Assembly: GCF_029227915.1 (NCBI RefSeq)
Contig: NC_079886.1
Coordinates: 6,448,001 to 6,512,000 of the forward strand
From: Hydractinia symbiolongicarpus
Taxonomy: Eukaryota > Cnidaria > Hydrozoa > Anthoathecata > Hydractiniidae
Reading direction: 5' to 3'
Length of the DNA stretch: 64,000 nt
In this document: positions 45,557 to 58,711 of the stretch, piece by piece
How the letters are laid out: each line of letters starts with the position of its first letter
How positions within the stretch are numbered: position 1 is the first letter of the stretch
Program-made: the position numbers and the translations under genes
Notes under the pieces: model-generated
The model's input: only the letters and a program-made list of their open reading frames with translations
Databases searched by the model: none
Told to the model about the DNA's origin: nothing

Positions 45557-48500
45557 ATGTACGAGATCATGTTATTAAAATATTTTATACTTTTAATATT
45601 CTTAACAACAAACAGGGTACACGGACAAACAGATAGGCAGCTGGGTATGAGAAGAACCAAAAACGGAACAACAGCTTTGTTTCGAAAAATTGTTGCAAAT
45701 AGAAAACTGAACATAACACCGATTACAGGGTACAGTAATTGCAGTTTCAGAGATTGTGGGAAATACTGTGTTTATAACATACCATGTGAATCCTTTAACT
45801 ACAAGAGGTTGGCAGGAGAATGTGAATTGTTATCTGTGGATAGAAATAGCAAACCAGATAACATTACTTTTATAAATGCAACTGGATGGGCTTATTATGA
45901 TACTGGATTTAACATTCGCCACCCCAATTGGAGACATAAATACTTGGTAACACAATATACTTTATTTCTTTAACAGAATTGTAATAACTTCGAAAATAAG
46001 ATTTCGCGTTTTGTTACTGAGATGTCATCTAAGTTATTATGATGTCGTCATAAATAATGTCGTGAAGTTGATATTTTTTAGAACTCAGAAGTAACATTCT
46101 GTCTCTGCATTCAGTGTACACTAAAGTCTGTACTTGATGCGCAACTTATATTTTTCAACTGCCATAAGGATAAAAAGAAATCTCTATAGCTTTGTGCAAC
46201 ATTTTTTGCGTCACTTTGTTGTACACCATCTGTTTCAAATAAAGACGTTACAGGGACTGTTGTACTACAGTTACCAAATACTTTTTTATGATAATAAAAA
46301 ACGACTTTGGCAAAACAAAGAGGATAATTAAAACTTAAAGTAAGAAATTTTTATGCTTGCTTTCCACTAAAGTTCGTTATTATTGTTCAACATCTCTTGT
46401 ATCGCTTTGTTCAACACCATGTGTTTCTATTAAAATCGTAAGGTTAACTGTTGTAGGACAGTTTTGCAACTGTAGTACAGGTTAATAACCAATTTTCGTG
46501 TTAATGGACGCCGACATTAAACCTTAATTATTATTATTTAGTACAACGTATCATGTCCAGTCAACAAATGTGATAAATGCACATGTCTTCAACCACCTGA
46601 AGAAAAAACACATCAATGTTATTGTTACTCAAAAGGTAATGCTACCATTTTGTTTACACCAATTCATTGTTATTAGCTCCAGTGCCTGGATCTTTTATTG
46701 TCGGATTTTATCTAACTGCAAGCTATGTACAAGAACGTATTGTATTTTCGCTACGAACATGATGAACATACTAAAAAAATTATACTGGACTAAGTCGTAT
46801 AAAATTATAGTCACCTGCGCATACAGTTAGCCACTCCTTGAAAGCTAGGTTTCAAGTGAAAGAAGTATATCGGTGTATGCGGTGCATGTCCTGGTTTTTT
46901 ATTTTTCGCGCTTTTTTCACGTTTCTTTATGGAATCAATTACCAAACAACTCACGCGCGTTTTTTTAACACGCTGATGGCTTTGAAATCATTTACTAAGT
47001 TTTATGTTTTCGAATGTTATGTTATGTTTTCGATTAAGCAAGCATACGCCTATGCCGATGTTCTTCTGTTTACCGTTACAAAAGATGTGTTATGAGCATT
47101 GATATTAGCATAAGAAATTTTAATTGGCGACATGTGCTCTTGAATTTTCTTATGTTGATGTCACCGATTAGAAAAAGACTTGTCCTAGTGAAAAAAGCGG
47201 TAGTACAATATTCTCTGCTGTCACAAATAAAAACTAATGGTCATACTTGAATATGTCTTTTCTTAATACAGAGGGATTAATCAAATTAGACGCTGGTGAT
47301 TGGTGTTGGTACGCAAATGGTTCATGTTCTGCAAGAAATGGAGACCCAATTGTAATTAAACCATGTGATCAAAACGACGATGGGCAACAGTTTGTGTATG
47401 ATGGACAAAGTGGAAATATCTTTCATAAATGTTCGCAAAAGAAAGTTTGCATTTTTGACAATATTGTGCTTGTAATCGAGACCTGTTCCAGCCCTTGGTA
47501 TATCACTGACCGTAAGTAAATAAACGGAAATGACCCTATAAATCTACAGAATAAGAAGGCTGTAATTAACTGTCATCAAGTTGAAATAAGTTTTCTCATC
47601 AACTGTTTTTTTAAGTTTAGTGCGATAAATTTCTTTGGATTTCCTATTATTGAAGCGAACATGAAAACATCCTTTTAAGTTTACCATATCTTTATCAGTG
47701 TATCACTTGTGCATAGACCAGATATTAATTTCTAATTATTTCTTATAGCATACGGTTTATCTTCACCATATCGTTGTCCCTTTCCAAACGGTGGTTTGCT
47801 TAAGTCTGATAATGGTTTAAGCTTGGTCGAACACGTTTGTTTAAACCCAAAAGGAATTCATAGATTTCAAAACGGAAGTAAGTGCATCAAATTAAAACCC
47901 TTCTAGACATAGGCCTATTTGATTTCGACTGAAGAGTTTTTATTTCACGAGGAATCTTTTTATTTGTTATAAATCAGCTTTTCGTATAAGCGCTTTAAGA
48001 CCTTTTTTGCTTAACTTCAGTCTTCAAATTAAAAAGCATCCAGATTAAATAGGTTTAAAGTATTTAAAGACACATAGATCGGGATAACCTGTTGTAGTGT
48101 GGTAGTGTTCTGTGGTACTGAAGTAAGAAAAAGAAAAATATATAAATCTTTAGTTGACGGAAGAATTCAAGTAAAAATGTTTCGTGGTATAAGGGATCTG
48201 ACTGCATTAACTTCAGGCATTTTTCCTGAGAACCCTTTTTATGGAATTGCTTGGTTTAACCAATTCCACGCACCGTCGTACTTTTCGGAAGCTGACATGT
48301 TCGGACGGCAACTTAAAACAGTATTTATCCCTCCAGTAACTGGATCATATATCTTTTACATGGAGGTCAACGAGCGAGGGACGTTGTATATAACACATCC
48401 CAAGTCTCCACAGAAACTGATTATGACGATTGCCAGATACACGACCTCGATAAAGAAATCAGCTCCTGAGTATTTAATTGCCTTTAAGAAGTACGGTATT

Positions 48501-48614
48501 GAAGTGCTAATGTTTGAGTGGTCACATACAGATCGTGTTACAGTTGGTGTTGAATTTCCCAACGGGCAAGTTGATTATCCACTAACAGAAAAATACTTGT
48601 TGCCACCCTATTAA
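45557..48614 (+). CDS. Secreted PAN-like / ricin-type / PA14-like mosaic protein (5 exons)
   Basis: Exons inferred from borders and matching phases: 45557-45946, 46542-46635, 47272-47511, 47749-47877 and 48106-48614; the total is 453 codons plus stop. Exon 1: signal peptide MLLKYFILLIFLTTNRVHG (Met 45557 or 45569), then a PAN/apple-like domain (NCSFRDCGKYC, CESFNYKR, GECELL). Exon 2: a small Cys-rich link (CDKCTC, CYCYSK). Exon 3: a ricin-B-like segment (ARNGDPIVIKPCDQNDDGQQ, FVYDGQSG, LVIETC). Exon 4 continues it (RCPFPNGG, FQNG). Exon 5: a PA14-like beta domain (FYGIAWFNQF, VFIPPVTGSYIFYMEVNERG, TLYIT). In exon 5 the first AG (48097) would give a stop; the second, at 48105, keeps the frame. 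There is no membrane segment, so it is probably secreted. The domains suggest glycan or protein binding. Domain names are by eye, so moderate certainty on each. Confidence 0.72.
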
Positions 48615-51127
48615 AATTATTGTATTGAAATTATGTTTCACATAACATTTTCTTAGTTTTAATTTGTATTTTGTCATTTAGTAAACATTTTATGAACAAT
48701 TTATCTCATCGTATGGCTAGTTTTCTGCAAATGTCGATGCAGTACCATTGAGCTTACAGATTCAGTAATTCAGTCTACTGTAGAAAAAGCATGCCTAAAT
48801 AATGCGTAAATTGCGTGTTTTAAACATATGCGATATAAACGTTTGAGATTGGACGATATATCACTTGAATGGAAGCTGTACAGTTATAATAATTTCTCGT
48901 GCTTCGAAAGACACGAAGTGAGTTTGTGTGAATAATACCAAAACTGAAACATCCTTCCTATTTTTGTTTTGTTTGTAATGAATTATTATTATTAGCGTTG
49001 TTTAATTTTTTTTTATTAATTACAAATAAATGCAGTTTGTTATGGTATGTATAAAGGATTTTTCAGGATTTTTTTTCTTTTTAACGCAATAAAAAAAGGC
49101 TTTCTTAACATCCCATTTTTTAGTTCGGTGGGCAATAAACATCATAGCATATTTTAGCCTCAGGTGTCTGGACAAAAATGCTGAACTCTCTTCTTCAGAG
49201 CATTATTAGTTCTGACAAAGGAACTTTATATATGTATCAAGAAAAGCCTCGAAAAATCTGATTAAATTGATGATACTGTTTGCAAAAATTTATTCCCTTA
49301 AGGTATAAATACATTTTTTTAACACTGGCACAATATTTGCGGAACGGAAGCTCCATCAAATCGATATGTATGTTTATTTCTAAAAAAAATCGCTTCCTTG
49401 TATTGTAACTTTTTATTCAATGAAGAGCTTGCAAAGCAAGAGCAGGGACTACGACGTTGTCCATGATTGTCGTTGTAGTAGCCGTTATCCAACAATGTCA
49501 CTCCAATGTAGCATTGTTTTTTATTATTCGCCAGATAGTCAGTACTATTTTTGCGTGGAAAATGTAGAGCTAATTATAAAAGAGTCGAAATCAAAAAGAT
49601 TCTTCGTTTGTTGTTTGAACGGTATTGATAAAATAAGCCGAAATCATCAGCATTGAATTTTTCAATTGGGTATATATTCAGATTTTAACATATTCTTTAG
49701 TTTTTAAACTCATGTTATAATATAGATAAATAATGTAACTGTTGCCCACCTCTTGAAAAAAATCGCTTTAAGCCGAAACATAATCTCATTTTAGACTAAA
49801 TTCGACTTAAGGGGAACTTCGTTTAACTCGAACATTTGTTGAGTCGAACTATCTTTCCCGGTTCCTTAGAAGATCAAGTTACCGGGAGTTAAATGTCTTT
49901 TTTCGAGTTCGAAAGCGTAATAGGCGAAAAGCCAAATGATTGTGGCACTTTTTTATTCGACTTACCTTTTTCTAACTTTAACAAAGCTTTGTACCTTGTC
50001 ACAAAATTCTTATCTATATGAAGTCGTTAAACCATTTTAAACAAAAATAGACGCAGCTCTCATGAACCTTCATAAAATGAATGTGCATTTAAAAAAACAT
50101 TCGACAGAAAATCGGATTTCAAAAAAACATTCGAAAAAGTTTTAACGCTCTGTTTCCACTCTGATAATTCGATCTACAGAGAAGTTTGGCGGAGGAGATC
50201 TGAAAATTGATTCAAAATATAGAGGTTTTCGCATTACATAGATTCGAATAATAGAAAGTAAATTATAAGTGTTTCTTAACGAAAATTGTCGGTGACTTTG
50301 AATTCGTTCAAATTATAGAAAGATTCGAACGATAGAGATTCGGATTACAAAGAGTCAACTGCATTGTAAATTTTAAGGTACATATTGTGTCACATTTGTA
50401 ATTCCTCACATGAACCGCAGTATTTATTTAAGGTTTCTTTTTATGGACGTAGATACCCAGGTAACAGAACCTAGCCAGGCAGCCAGTATTTATCCTGTTC
50501 TGTTTAGGTTTTTATTCAGTTTGTTGCTTTTTATCGTAGCCAACATTACTGTTTTTATTTTGTGTTATCTTTACCAATCCGACCTGCAACTTACTACAGT
50601 ACCTATACCTGAAAAGTAAAAGAGTTTCACTTTTTAGTAGCTTGATACAGTGAGCTGTTAAATAAATAGGAAGTTACATGTTTTATATCTTACTTTGTAA
50701 CTTTTAACAGGTTGTAGCTGGGTTTTTATCTTAGCAGGTGATTAATTTTGGAACTCTCACAAACCCAACCTTAGTAAGGTTCGTGAGAGATAAATTAGTG
50801 GAACTTGTTAGTGCATTTCAGCCCGTAGAATTTTTAAACATTAGCTCTCGCAAAAAATTGAGCTCATATGAAAGACCTTCGTGACTTGTCTAGAAATGGC
50901 ATTTTTTTGAAAAATCTTAAGTTTCACTAATTATGCAAAATCACGACGTCATATACTTGCTCTTAAACATGTAATTGACATTATTGAGCATAATTATAGT
51001 ATAGGATGGAAAATATGTTAAATGATCAAAACGCCAAACATATCTTACAACCAAAAACTATTATTAGATACCAGAAAGAAAATGAAATCAGTTATTTTCA
51101 ATACTTTAATACATACATACTTTAATT
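48615..51127. other. Intergenic, no gene supported
   Basis: 49795-50365 is full of TTCGA/TCGAA half-palindromes (AACTTCGTTTAACTCGAACA, GATTCGAACGATAGAGATTC, GAGTCAACTGCA). It resembles a decayed DNA transposon of the kind whose ends read CAGTTGACTC, but no left end was found. The rest is AT-rich sequence. Confidence 0.4.
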
Positions 51128-51344
<217 letters not shown>

Positions 51345-51482
51345 CAGCCACAATTTTTTATTGGAACTGGCTATATATTATGACATAAAATAATATATTT
51401 ATTTGTGCTGAGTATAATTACAGGTCGTAAAAGCAGGCTTGCGTGGAAGTGAATACGATCATATATCAACCCTATATCATTA

Positions 51483-53106
51483 TCACGAGAATGTCATTTC
51501 ATTGATTATATCTGCAGTGGACACGACAAAGTTACCAACCATGCATACAACAGCAAGTAAACAAATAAACACCAAAAATATCTTTTTGATGAATGTTACT
51601 TCATGTAGCCTTGAATATATTATATTAGGATAGATCACCGTAGAGAGCACCAACAACGTACCACCACATAAAGACAAAATGGATTGAAAGTTAGGTACAA
51701 TTAGACATACTATGGTTGTAGCCAGCAATCCAAAAGTTCGTAAAACCAGTCTTTTCCAAGTAAATTCTAAATAGAATTAAAAACAAAATAAAAAAACATT
51801 AAATATTTTATTTTGGTTTGTCTGTTTAGTATTCATATTACTGTAGAAAGTTTATCATTTCTTCAAAATCAAACTACCATGTTCAAGAAATGATAGACTT
51901 TCCGCAGTAAAAAAACATTAAAGCCTTTTCCACTAACCAATCAGATAATAATCAATAAGAAAAACTCAATTGAATAGTTTCTTCAAACCTTTTTATGTAA
52001 CAGACATATTTTAATATTGAATAGGTGTTGGTCTTACCTACAGGTATATCAAGTCTTGCTTCCACATTCGTCAGTAACGGATTTAAAAACAAAACTGCAG
52101 CCAACAGAAAATGCAGAGATACACCAATTTGAACTGCAACTAAACACCCTTTCAGTAGTGTTGCATCTGTCAATAAAAACGCTTGCAGCAATGTGTCAGT
52201 TGTTGTGGACTTCATGTTGCCTTGAAAGATTTCGTGCATTATTATGCAATAACCCAAATTAATAAATGCTATCATTCCATAGGTAGCAAGAATACTGCGG
52301 TCCATTTTCTTTGGCTCTCTTGCGAAGACAGTTATTTCAGGACTTACTAACGCAATACCCGCTAATGAGAAAAACACTGTGCCAAATGTCCTGAAAAAAT
52401 TGTCATATTGTTTTTTAACATATTTGTTATCAGGTGTTGCAAGCATTTGATCTGTTAGTAATAGATAGGCACTCGCACCAAGAATGAACAATAACGACAA
52501 GTAGGACATTGCCAGAGCAATAAAAGCACTCTGCTTTAAGTCCTTGTAAAATCCAAGTTGTACAAAAGGGAAAATGCTTACTGATGAAATTACAACCCAA
52601 AATCTCACGTTGTTTATTTTAGAAATACCAGAGATCGATAAAATTTCACTAAGTACTGTGGAAGACATTAACATTTGAGATATCACAGAGAATGCGAAAT
52701 TCATGTAGAGCGTTCCTACCACTACATTTTTAAACAAATTTCCGCCAGCTAATAGAGCAACTTTCACATATGGCGCTCTAATCAATTTTTCATTCTTGCA
52801 TGCGTCAAGCATTTTTAAGCAGGATTCATTCATCAAATGGTTTGAGTAACTCACAAGCAGTAAAACAACTATGAAGGTTATTATCCATATCGGTAAGCCA
52901 ACTAGATTAACAGTGTATGGTAGAACAATTACAAAGCTACCGAAAACCAAACTCATCGTAATAGCTGTAACTTCCACTGGATCAATTTCCTTGGAAGATA
53001 ATACAGATACCAAATTCTGTAAATGCATTTTACCCCAATTCATATTGTCATTCCCTTCCAAAGCACTTTCTGAAGACAACAATTTTTCATCTTGATAATC
53101 TTCCAT
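51483..53106 (-). CDS. Amino-acid transporter, AAAP (Aa_trans) family (2 exons)
   Basis: Exon 1 is 53106-52038, ending in CCTGTAG/GTAAGA, phase 1. Exon 2 is 51766-51483 after TATTTAG, phase matching. The join gives DIPVEFTWKRLVLRTFG and a protein of 450 residues, the usual size for the family. The first ~50 residues are hydrophilic (cytosolic). About 11 membrane segments follow, the first being ITMSLVFGSFVIVLPYTVNL, the family's 'GSG..LPYA'-type opening. Family members move neutral amino acids or GABA/glycine with protons or sodium across plasma, lysosomal or vesicle membranes. The substrate cannot be predicted; SLC36-, SLC38- and SLC32-like are all possible. Reading on past 52038 gives an unlike tail, which supports the intron. 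Confidence 0.85.
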
Positions 53107-56064
53107 TCTTACATTACATAGAAAATAGAAAAAAACTTTCCAAAACTCACTAAAAGGTAGTTATACGCATGCGCACTTTTCACTTCTTTAGTCTATATAA
53201 GTACCCAAAAATATCCGATGAATATTCACAAGAGTCACACCAAAGTCAAGAAATGCAGCCCAAACGACTATACTTCAATTGATATTTAATTGAGATAGGA
53301 CTTTTCCTGTCTTCCAAGCAACATGGTTTCAATGGAACATTCGTGATCGTACAGTATCATTAAATTTTTTTTTCAAAATTCAGAACTGGCCATGACCTAC
53401 AGAATCTTTTATTGTAAGTTTAAGAATGTTCAGGTTGATTTAATCTCTTCCTAATCTGATTTTAAAATTAATAAGCAGGAAAGACATTTCTTCACGGCAA
53501 CACTCTGCTCCAATGATCTTTCGAGAAAAGACATGGTAAATTCATTAGTAATAAAACAGCTTAGAAGATTTAACCCTATCCTGATCCCGTCCCCTTAGTA
53601 ACTCTTTTTTGATATGCTGTACGCTTATGAAACTTACTTAAAGTTCTGATAACCTTAAATTCTGTAATAACTACCACACTAACAAATAAATGACAATGTT
53701 TTAGAACTAATATCTATATTTATTACTAGCAACTCGTTTAAACATATCCATAGCTGTTTGAGATTTAAAAGAAGCAAGTTTTAGAGAGAAAATCAAAATT
53801 AAGACGCTTAACTCAAGATAACCCAAATTATTTCACATGTTATCGTGGTAACAGTATTTTTTAACCTGCGTTAAAACGTCTTGGAACTTTATAAGTATAT
53901 GTGACGATGATAATTTTTTCATGCTTGAGGTTTTCACAACATAATTCCGACTTCGAATGATAAAGTTTGTTGTGATGAGATGACGCCAAAGTTGATAAAC
54001 TAAACATTAAAATTTATGTAACTAAAATTTAAATGAAAATTTATGGTTACGAAACATTTCTTTTAATCTTACATGCTTTGTCAAAATTACCAAATACAAC
54101 ACCTCACTTAAAAAAGTTAGTTTATAATGCTATACTTCTAAACTCTAAAGTCTCAACAAACAATCAAATTTTTTCAAAAAGATATATATTCGCTTTATTG
54201 CTTTTTTATATATCTACAGCGTTCCTCTGTCTTGCTACTTGCTGTACCATTTTGCGCAGAGACAGACAGACGTTGGCTATTATTATAGAAACTAGCCGGG
54301 AATCCCGGCGTCAAAAGACCTGGGTAAGTCACAAGTCAAGATGTGACCCGCCGTTGAACACTCTGTGGAACACTTATTAAGAGCCATAAACTGTGCCACA
54401 CAATCAGGTGGAGCGCTTTAGTACAGTTAAATGGTGTTACACAGGTGTATAAGGATAATACCCTTTTGAAAAAAACTTTCTTGCATACTCTATTTAAATG
54501 AAAACACAAGAAACAGTCCTTCGCTTTTTCCACAGGGCTAAGCGGTTAGTCCAGGTAAAAATTGTTGGACATTCGTACAGGCGTGATTCCCAAGAAAGTT
54601 TAAAAATTAATTGTCACAGTGGGCTGACCCGCATAGGCATAACAGCCTTTTCCAAAAACAGGCTATTGTTAACACTGAGCTGACCGCTTAGTACAGTTAA
54701 ACAGACTTGAACAGTACCCTTCTCCAAAAAAACTTTATCACAACTTCGGTTTAAATGACAACACAGGAAACAGCCTGTTGTTACCCCTCCAGCTAAAGCA
54801 ATTGCTCAGCCATTTTATTTGCAAAAGATTTTTTAAGAAAATAATTAAATATGTATAGCTACCTAGCTAAACTGCATTTAGATAAGATTTATTGCTGAGA
54901 ATATTGCGATATTGATAGCCAAACTGAATTTTTATACTATCACTTTTTAGGTAAATATATGAGATAGCTAAATAGCTATATCCTCGACATAAAAATAAAT
55001 GTTGGGTTGGAGAAAAACCTCTTATACCAAACAAATTTAGTAAAAAGTAACGTTATTAGCTAATAGAATATTCGTTCCTAGCCAAAAATCCTAAAACTGG
55101 CCCATTTAAGATCTGCACGTAGCTAAAAAACGTGACAATATATTTATCTTCACATTTTAGAACATAAAAAAAACAAATATTACAAATATAAAAAGCTTAT
55201 AGAAGACAAAAAGGTGAAACAGACTTAGAAACAACACTGACCACCATTACTTTTTAAAAACTAAAATGGCCATCATGTTTCTTCGTTGGCATGTCTAGGC
55301 CGCGAAAGTCTTGATTGGTTTTTAAAAGAATCAGGCGTTTCGATTGGTATACACGTGCGAGCAGTCAAAACAAAGTCAGTTAAACTGTCAGTAAAACCAT
55401 CCTATTTGTTTTCTGTGGTTCCTGGGCGAAATCGGCGATTAAGGTCACGGGGGTAAATTATTATTGAAAATGGCGCATTTAAATAATGAATTCATTTTAA
55501 TCACTTTGTTTTTTAAGTTAGAGGTTTATCAATTAAATTAATTATATTATGTAACGAGATAAATTATTTTCTGTAATTTATTTTGATAAATCATAAGATT
55601 TCCAATTAAACAACCCCCTGGTTTCTAAAAATTCGAGAAAAGATCAAAGGAATAACGGTAACCCTTTTGAACAGACAAAATATGGCTATTATTATAGAGA
55701 TATTTAAAAACTATATAATGCTTACCAGCTTGCCAAGTGTGAGAGCTTTGAAAAATAAACTTGATTAGAATATTTAAAACTTTTCTTGACATTGATTTTA
55801 TGACTCACTTTATTAACATTGAAAAAGTTGTGATCACCCCATTGACTTCTAGTGAGCAAATGAACTGAAAAATATGCTTTTAAATAAATAAATATAAATT
55901 CCATAAAGAGTTTACTTTACAATTGAATTTTATAACATTGGCACAAAGTGAAATTTAATTAACACAAAGGCACAAACAAGTGAATAAATTTTTACATTTA
56001 AACACTTGGGTAACTACAATTGACAACAAAACAGGACTGGCGGAGCCGGGGGGAGGGGGCAGGT
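53107..56064. other. Intergenic with dispersed repeats
   Basis: 54190-54310 matches the repeat at 11198-11345 (CCATTTTGCG, GACAGACAGACG). At 54415-54525 and 54685-54780 two related stretches (TTAGTACAGTTAAA, AAAAAAACTTT, AACACA(A/G)GAAACAG) form an imperfect direct repeat. No gene is supported. Confidence 0.45.
54190..54310. repeat. Second copy of the 11.2-kb dispersed repeat
   Basis: Shares the ordered blocks CTTGCTAC, CCATTTTGCG, GACAGACAGACG and TATTATAGA with 11250-11340, then ACTAGCCGGGAATCCCGGCG. Class unknown. Confidence 0.45.
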
Positions 56065-56900
56065 AAGGTTTTTGTTCGACCTTCTGCTGATATTGTTTTC
56101 GGAGATGTAGTTTGGAGACTTAAAAGATGTCTTTATGGTTTGGATGATGCCCCAAGAGCATGGTATACTAGAATCAAAATCACATTATCAAGTTTAGGTG
56201 CTAAGATGAGTGTATATGGCCCAGCATTTTTCATGTGGCATGAGAATAATCAGCTAATAGGATTGTTAGTATGCCATGCTGTTGCTTTACTTATTGTGGT
56301 TCGGGACAGTTTCATGACAAAGTCATTGCGTAGTTAAAGAATTAGATTAAAATCAGTTCTGAAGCTAGTTCATGTTTTAAATATTTGGGTCTCAACATCA
56401 GTCAAAACAGCAATGGCATCAGAATCAATCAAGATCGGTGCATTCAGAGCTTGAATGCGGTAACTATTGAAAGGAAGAAGCAATCTCATTAAATTCTTGA
56501 TGCTGCTAAAAGGTCAGAATTGAATTCAATTACTGGTCAGCTATCTTGGGTTACTGGTCAGACACGGCCTGACATTTCATTTAATTCTTGCATTGTGGCC
56601 AATGCTGGTAAGGAACCAACGGTGGAACATCTGAGACTTGCCAACAAGGCTGTTAAGAAGTTGAAAGAGAGACGTGTGTCACTGAGAATACCGGTAATTT
56701 CTAACAAAGAAAAAACAAAAATACTATGTTTTGCTGATGCAACTCATGCAAGTTCGAAATGTGGTTCTTAACAGGGAGCATCAATCATTTTTCTTGGTGA
56801 TAGTAAGAAAGTGATTCCTATAGTGTGGCAGCCAAAGAAATTATCTAGGGTGACTAAAAGCCTATTAGCTTCAAAAACAATGGCTTTAGGTGTGGATTGA
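56065..56900 (+). mobile_element. Copia-like retrotransposon remnant (RT and RNase H)
   Basis: The translation gives VVWRLKRCLYGLDDAPRAWY (copia RT), GAKMSVYGPAFFMWHENNQL and then a spoiled catalytic box (CHAVALLIV where the family has its Asp-Asp site). After frame changes come GQLSWVTGQTRPDISFNSCI, FADATHASSKCGS, a stop, and IVWQPKKLSRVTKSLLAS (RNase H). No gag, protease, integrase or LTR is seen. Several frameshifts make it a dead fragment. The left flank TGGCGGAGCCGGGGGGAGGG may mark the breakpoint. Confidence 0.8.
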
Positions 56901-56943
56901 AATTATGTTCAAACTTATTTGGTTTGAATTGAAAATATGTAGA

Positions 56944-57033
56944 GTTTGGCCACTTCATTCAGAAGTGGCCAAACAATAATAATATCACAACATTAACATT
57001 CCACTGAATGTTAATATTGTCATATTATTATTG
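56944..57033. repeat. Two adjacent hairpins
   Basis: Hairpin 1: a perfect 13-bp stem GTTTGGCCACTTC (56944-56956 with 56962-56974), 5-base loop. Hairpin 2 starts at the last base of hairpin 1: a 28-base stem with two mismatches (56974-57001 with 57006-57033), 4-base loop. Possibly the end of a transposon or a cruciform-forming site. Confidence 0.8.
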
Positions 57034-57312
57034 TTCTTTTAATAACTAGTATAAGATACTGGTGAAGCTTTCAATATACATGTTCAAGGTGGGACAACCA
57101 TATGAACTTTTAACATGAATTTTTTCCCATAAAATGTAGAAACTTGCAAACTGATTTTGTAATCCCCTGGCACTTTAAAATCCTATCGTACTTTGTAGTT
57201 TGTTTTTGTCACACTTTGTAATCCCAACACACTTTGTAACCCATTTGGTCGCAAATTACAATCATCTCGTATCGCACTTCGAAATTCCTCAACTTGTCAA
57301 ACTTCGTAATCA

Positions 57313-57342
57313 CACCTTGCCACACCAAAGTGTGGCAAGGTG
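57313..57342. repeat. Perfect 13-bp hairpin, CAAA loop
   Basis: Stem CACCTTGCCACAC (57313-57325) pairs with 57330-57342; the loop is CAAA. It ends the stretch rich in CACTTTGTAAT-type words. Confidence 0.85.
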
Positions 57343-58305
57343 GCAATCTCTTAAGAAACATAAAATAAAGGACTGTTGAAATTGAAATTTACATACATAA
57401 GTGCTAGGGAAATAAGAAGAAAAAACTTAATTTCGCGAATGAGTTTGCCAATACTTATCACTCGGTCTGATCTTGAGTTCTTTACAATATACAGAGTTTT
57501 TATCTCAAACAAACTGGAGACTGGGACAGCATTTTATTTTATTGAATATCTTTTACCATTAAGACATTGGAAATAAAAACCAAACTAAAATTGCGGGGTA
57601 AAATGTCGACATTAACTATAAATTGAAGAAATAAAGTAATTTTGAAGATTTTTTCAAGTAGAATTGTGTGACCAAACTATAAGTTTTTATACGATTTTTT
57701 ATTCCATTTAACGAGGTCTTTTGATTAGTGTACGACGTTATGTTTTCTGCAAAGATAAAATTCTCATGGACCGTAAATCATGATGCATAATAATGGGGAC
57801 TTAATTAAAAGGTGCACCCTGGATATTGAATCTCGTGGTCATAAAGACTTCACTTAAAGTGAACAATTTGCAGTTGCCCTAGTCGCAATTTTGTTTAACG
57901 AAGATCCAAAGAAAACTGAGTAAAAGGTATTTTTGTTTGAATTTAAAAAACAGAATATAATGTGATAACATCTACCAATGCGAGAAAGAAGAAGAAACAT
58001 TGACTAAAAAAGGTCTTTGAAGTCTCACCTCAGAAAAAATACGATGCTATCCTGAAAATTGAGTTTTTCAAGCCGATAAAATATTCAGTTTCAAAAGCTT
58101 AGAAATATTTTGAATAGAAAGTTAAATTGGAGTGAAAAAAGCTTAGAGTTCATCTTAAAATATTATAATTATATAATAATATATATATATAATATATTAC
58201 ATATAATATATAACACAAAACCTATCAAAGTCTCCTTGCTCTAAAGATTACGAAATCACATGCTATTGAATATCTACATGTATTGAGAAGAAACATCTCA
58301 GCTTA

Positions 58306-58337
58306 ATTACTTCTCATCTTTCATGATGAGAAGTAAT
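58306..58337. repeat. Perfect 13-bp hairpin, 6-base loop
   Basis: Stem ATTACTTCTCATC (58306-58318) pairs with 58325-58337; the loop is TTTCAT. Context is AT-rich and non-coding. No U-run follows, so a terminator role is not suggested. Confidence 0.8.
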
Positions 58338-58711
58338 CATTTTTCCAAAAATATATCCAATAATTTTTCCATGTATAGAACACAAACAAGAAAATTATTT
58401 TTGCATAAGGCTTGAGGTAGGATACGTAATTCTTTCCTTTTGAGCCGATGCTTGAGCTAGTCTTTTGCCCCCTTACTTATATCATCCTAATAATACTTAC
58501 GTCAGCCGAGCACTTTTTTCACTTGATCACTTAAAACAGTGAAACTTGTCTTAAAAAGTGAATTACATCATTGTAAACAAAAGCAACGAAAGCTTTTTTT
58601 CATTAAAATCAATAAAAAAAGTGAAAGGTCACTTCGCAAAATTTAAACTTTCGTTTCCTTTAAACATCTATAAAATTAATTGTTTGGTGACACTGAAGTG
58701 GAGCTGGGAAA

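Larger units (their letters stand above)
57034..58711. other. Intergenic with small hairpins; 5' flank of the beta-helix gene
   Basis: No gene is supported. 57175-57310 repeats CACACTTTGTAA / CACTTTGTAAT-like words several times. 58150-58215 is a TA-rich run. Two hairpins are listed separately. The last ~200 bases should hold the promoter of the gene starting at 58712, but no specific element is recognisable. Confidence 0.4.

Noticed and set aside
50410-50619. 69-residue frame with a hydrophobic stretch
   Set aside because: A single hydrophobic run in AT-rich DNA is common by chance; no signal peptide or partner exons.
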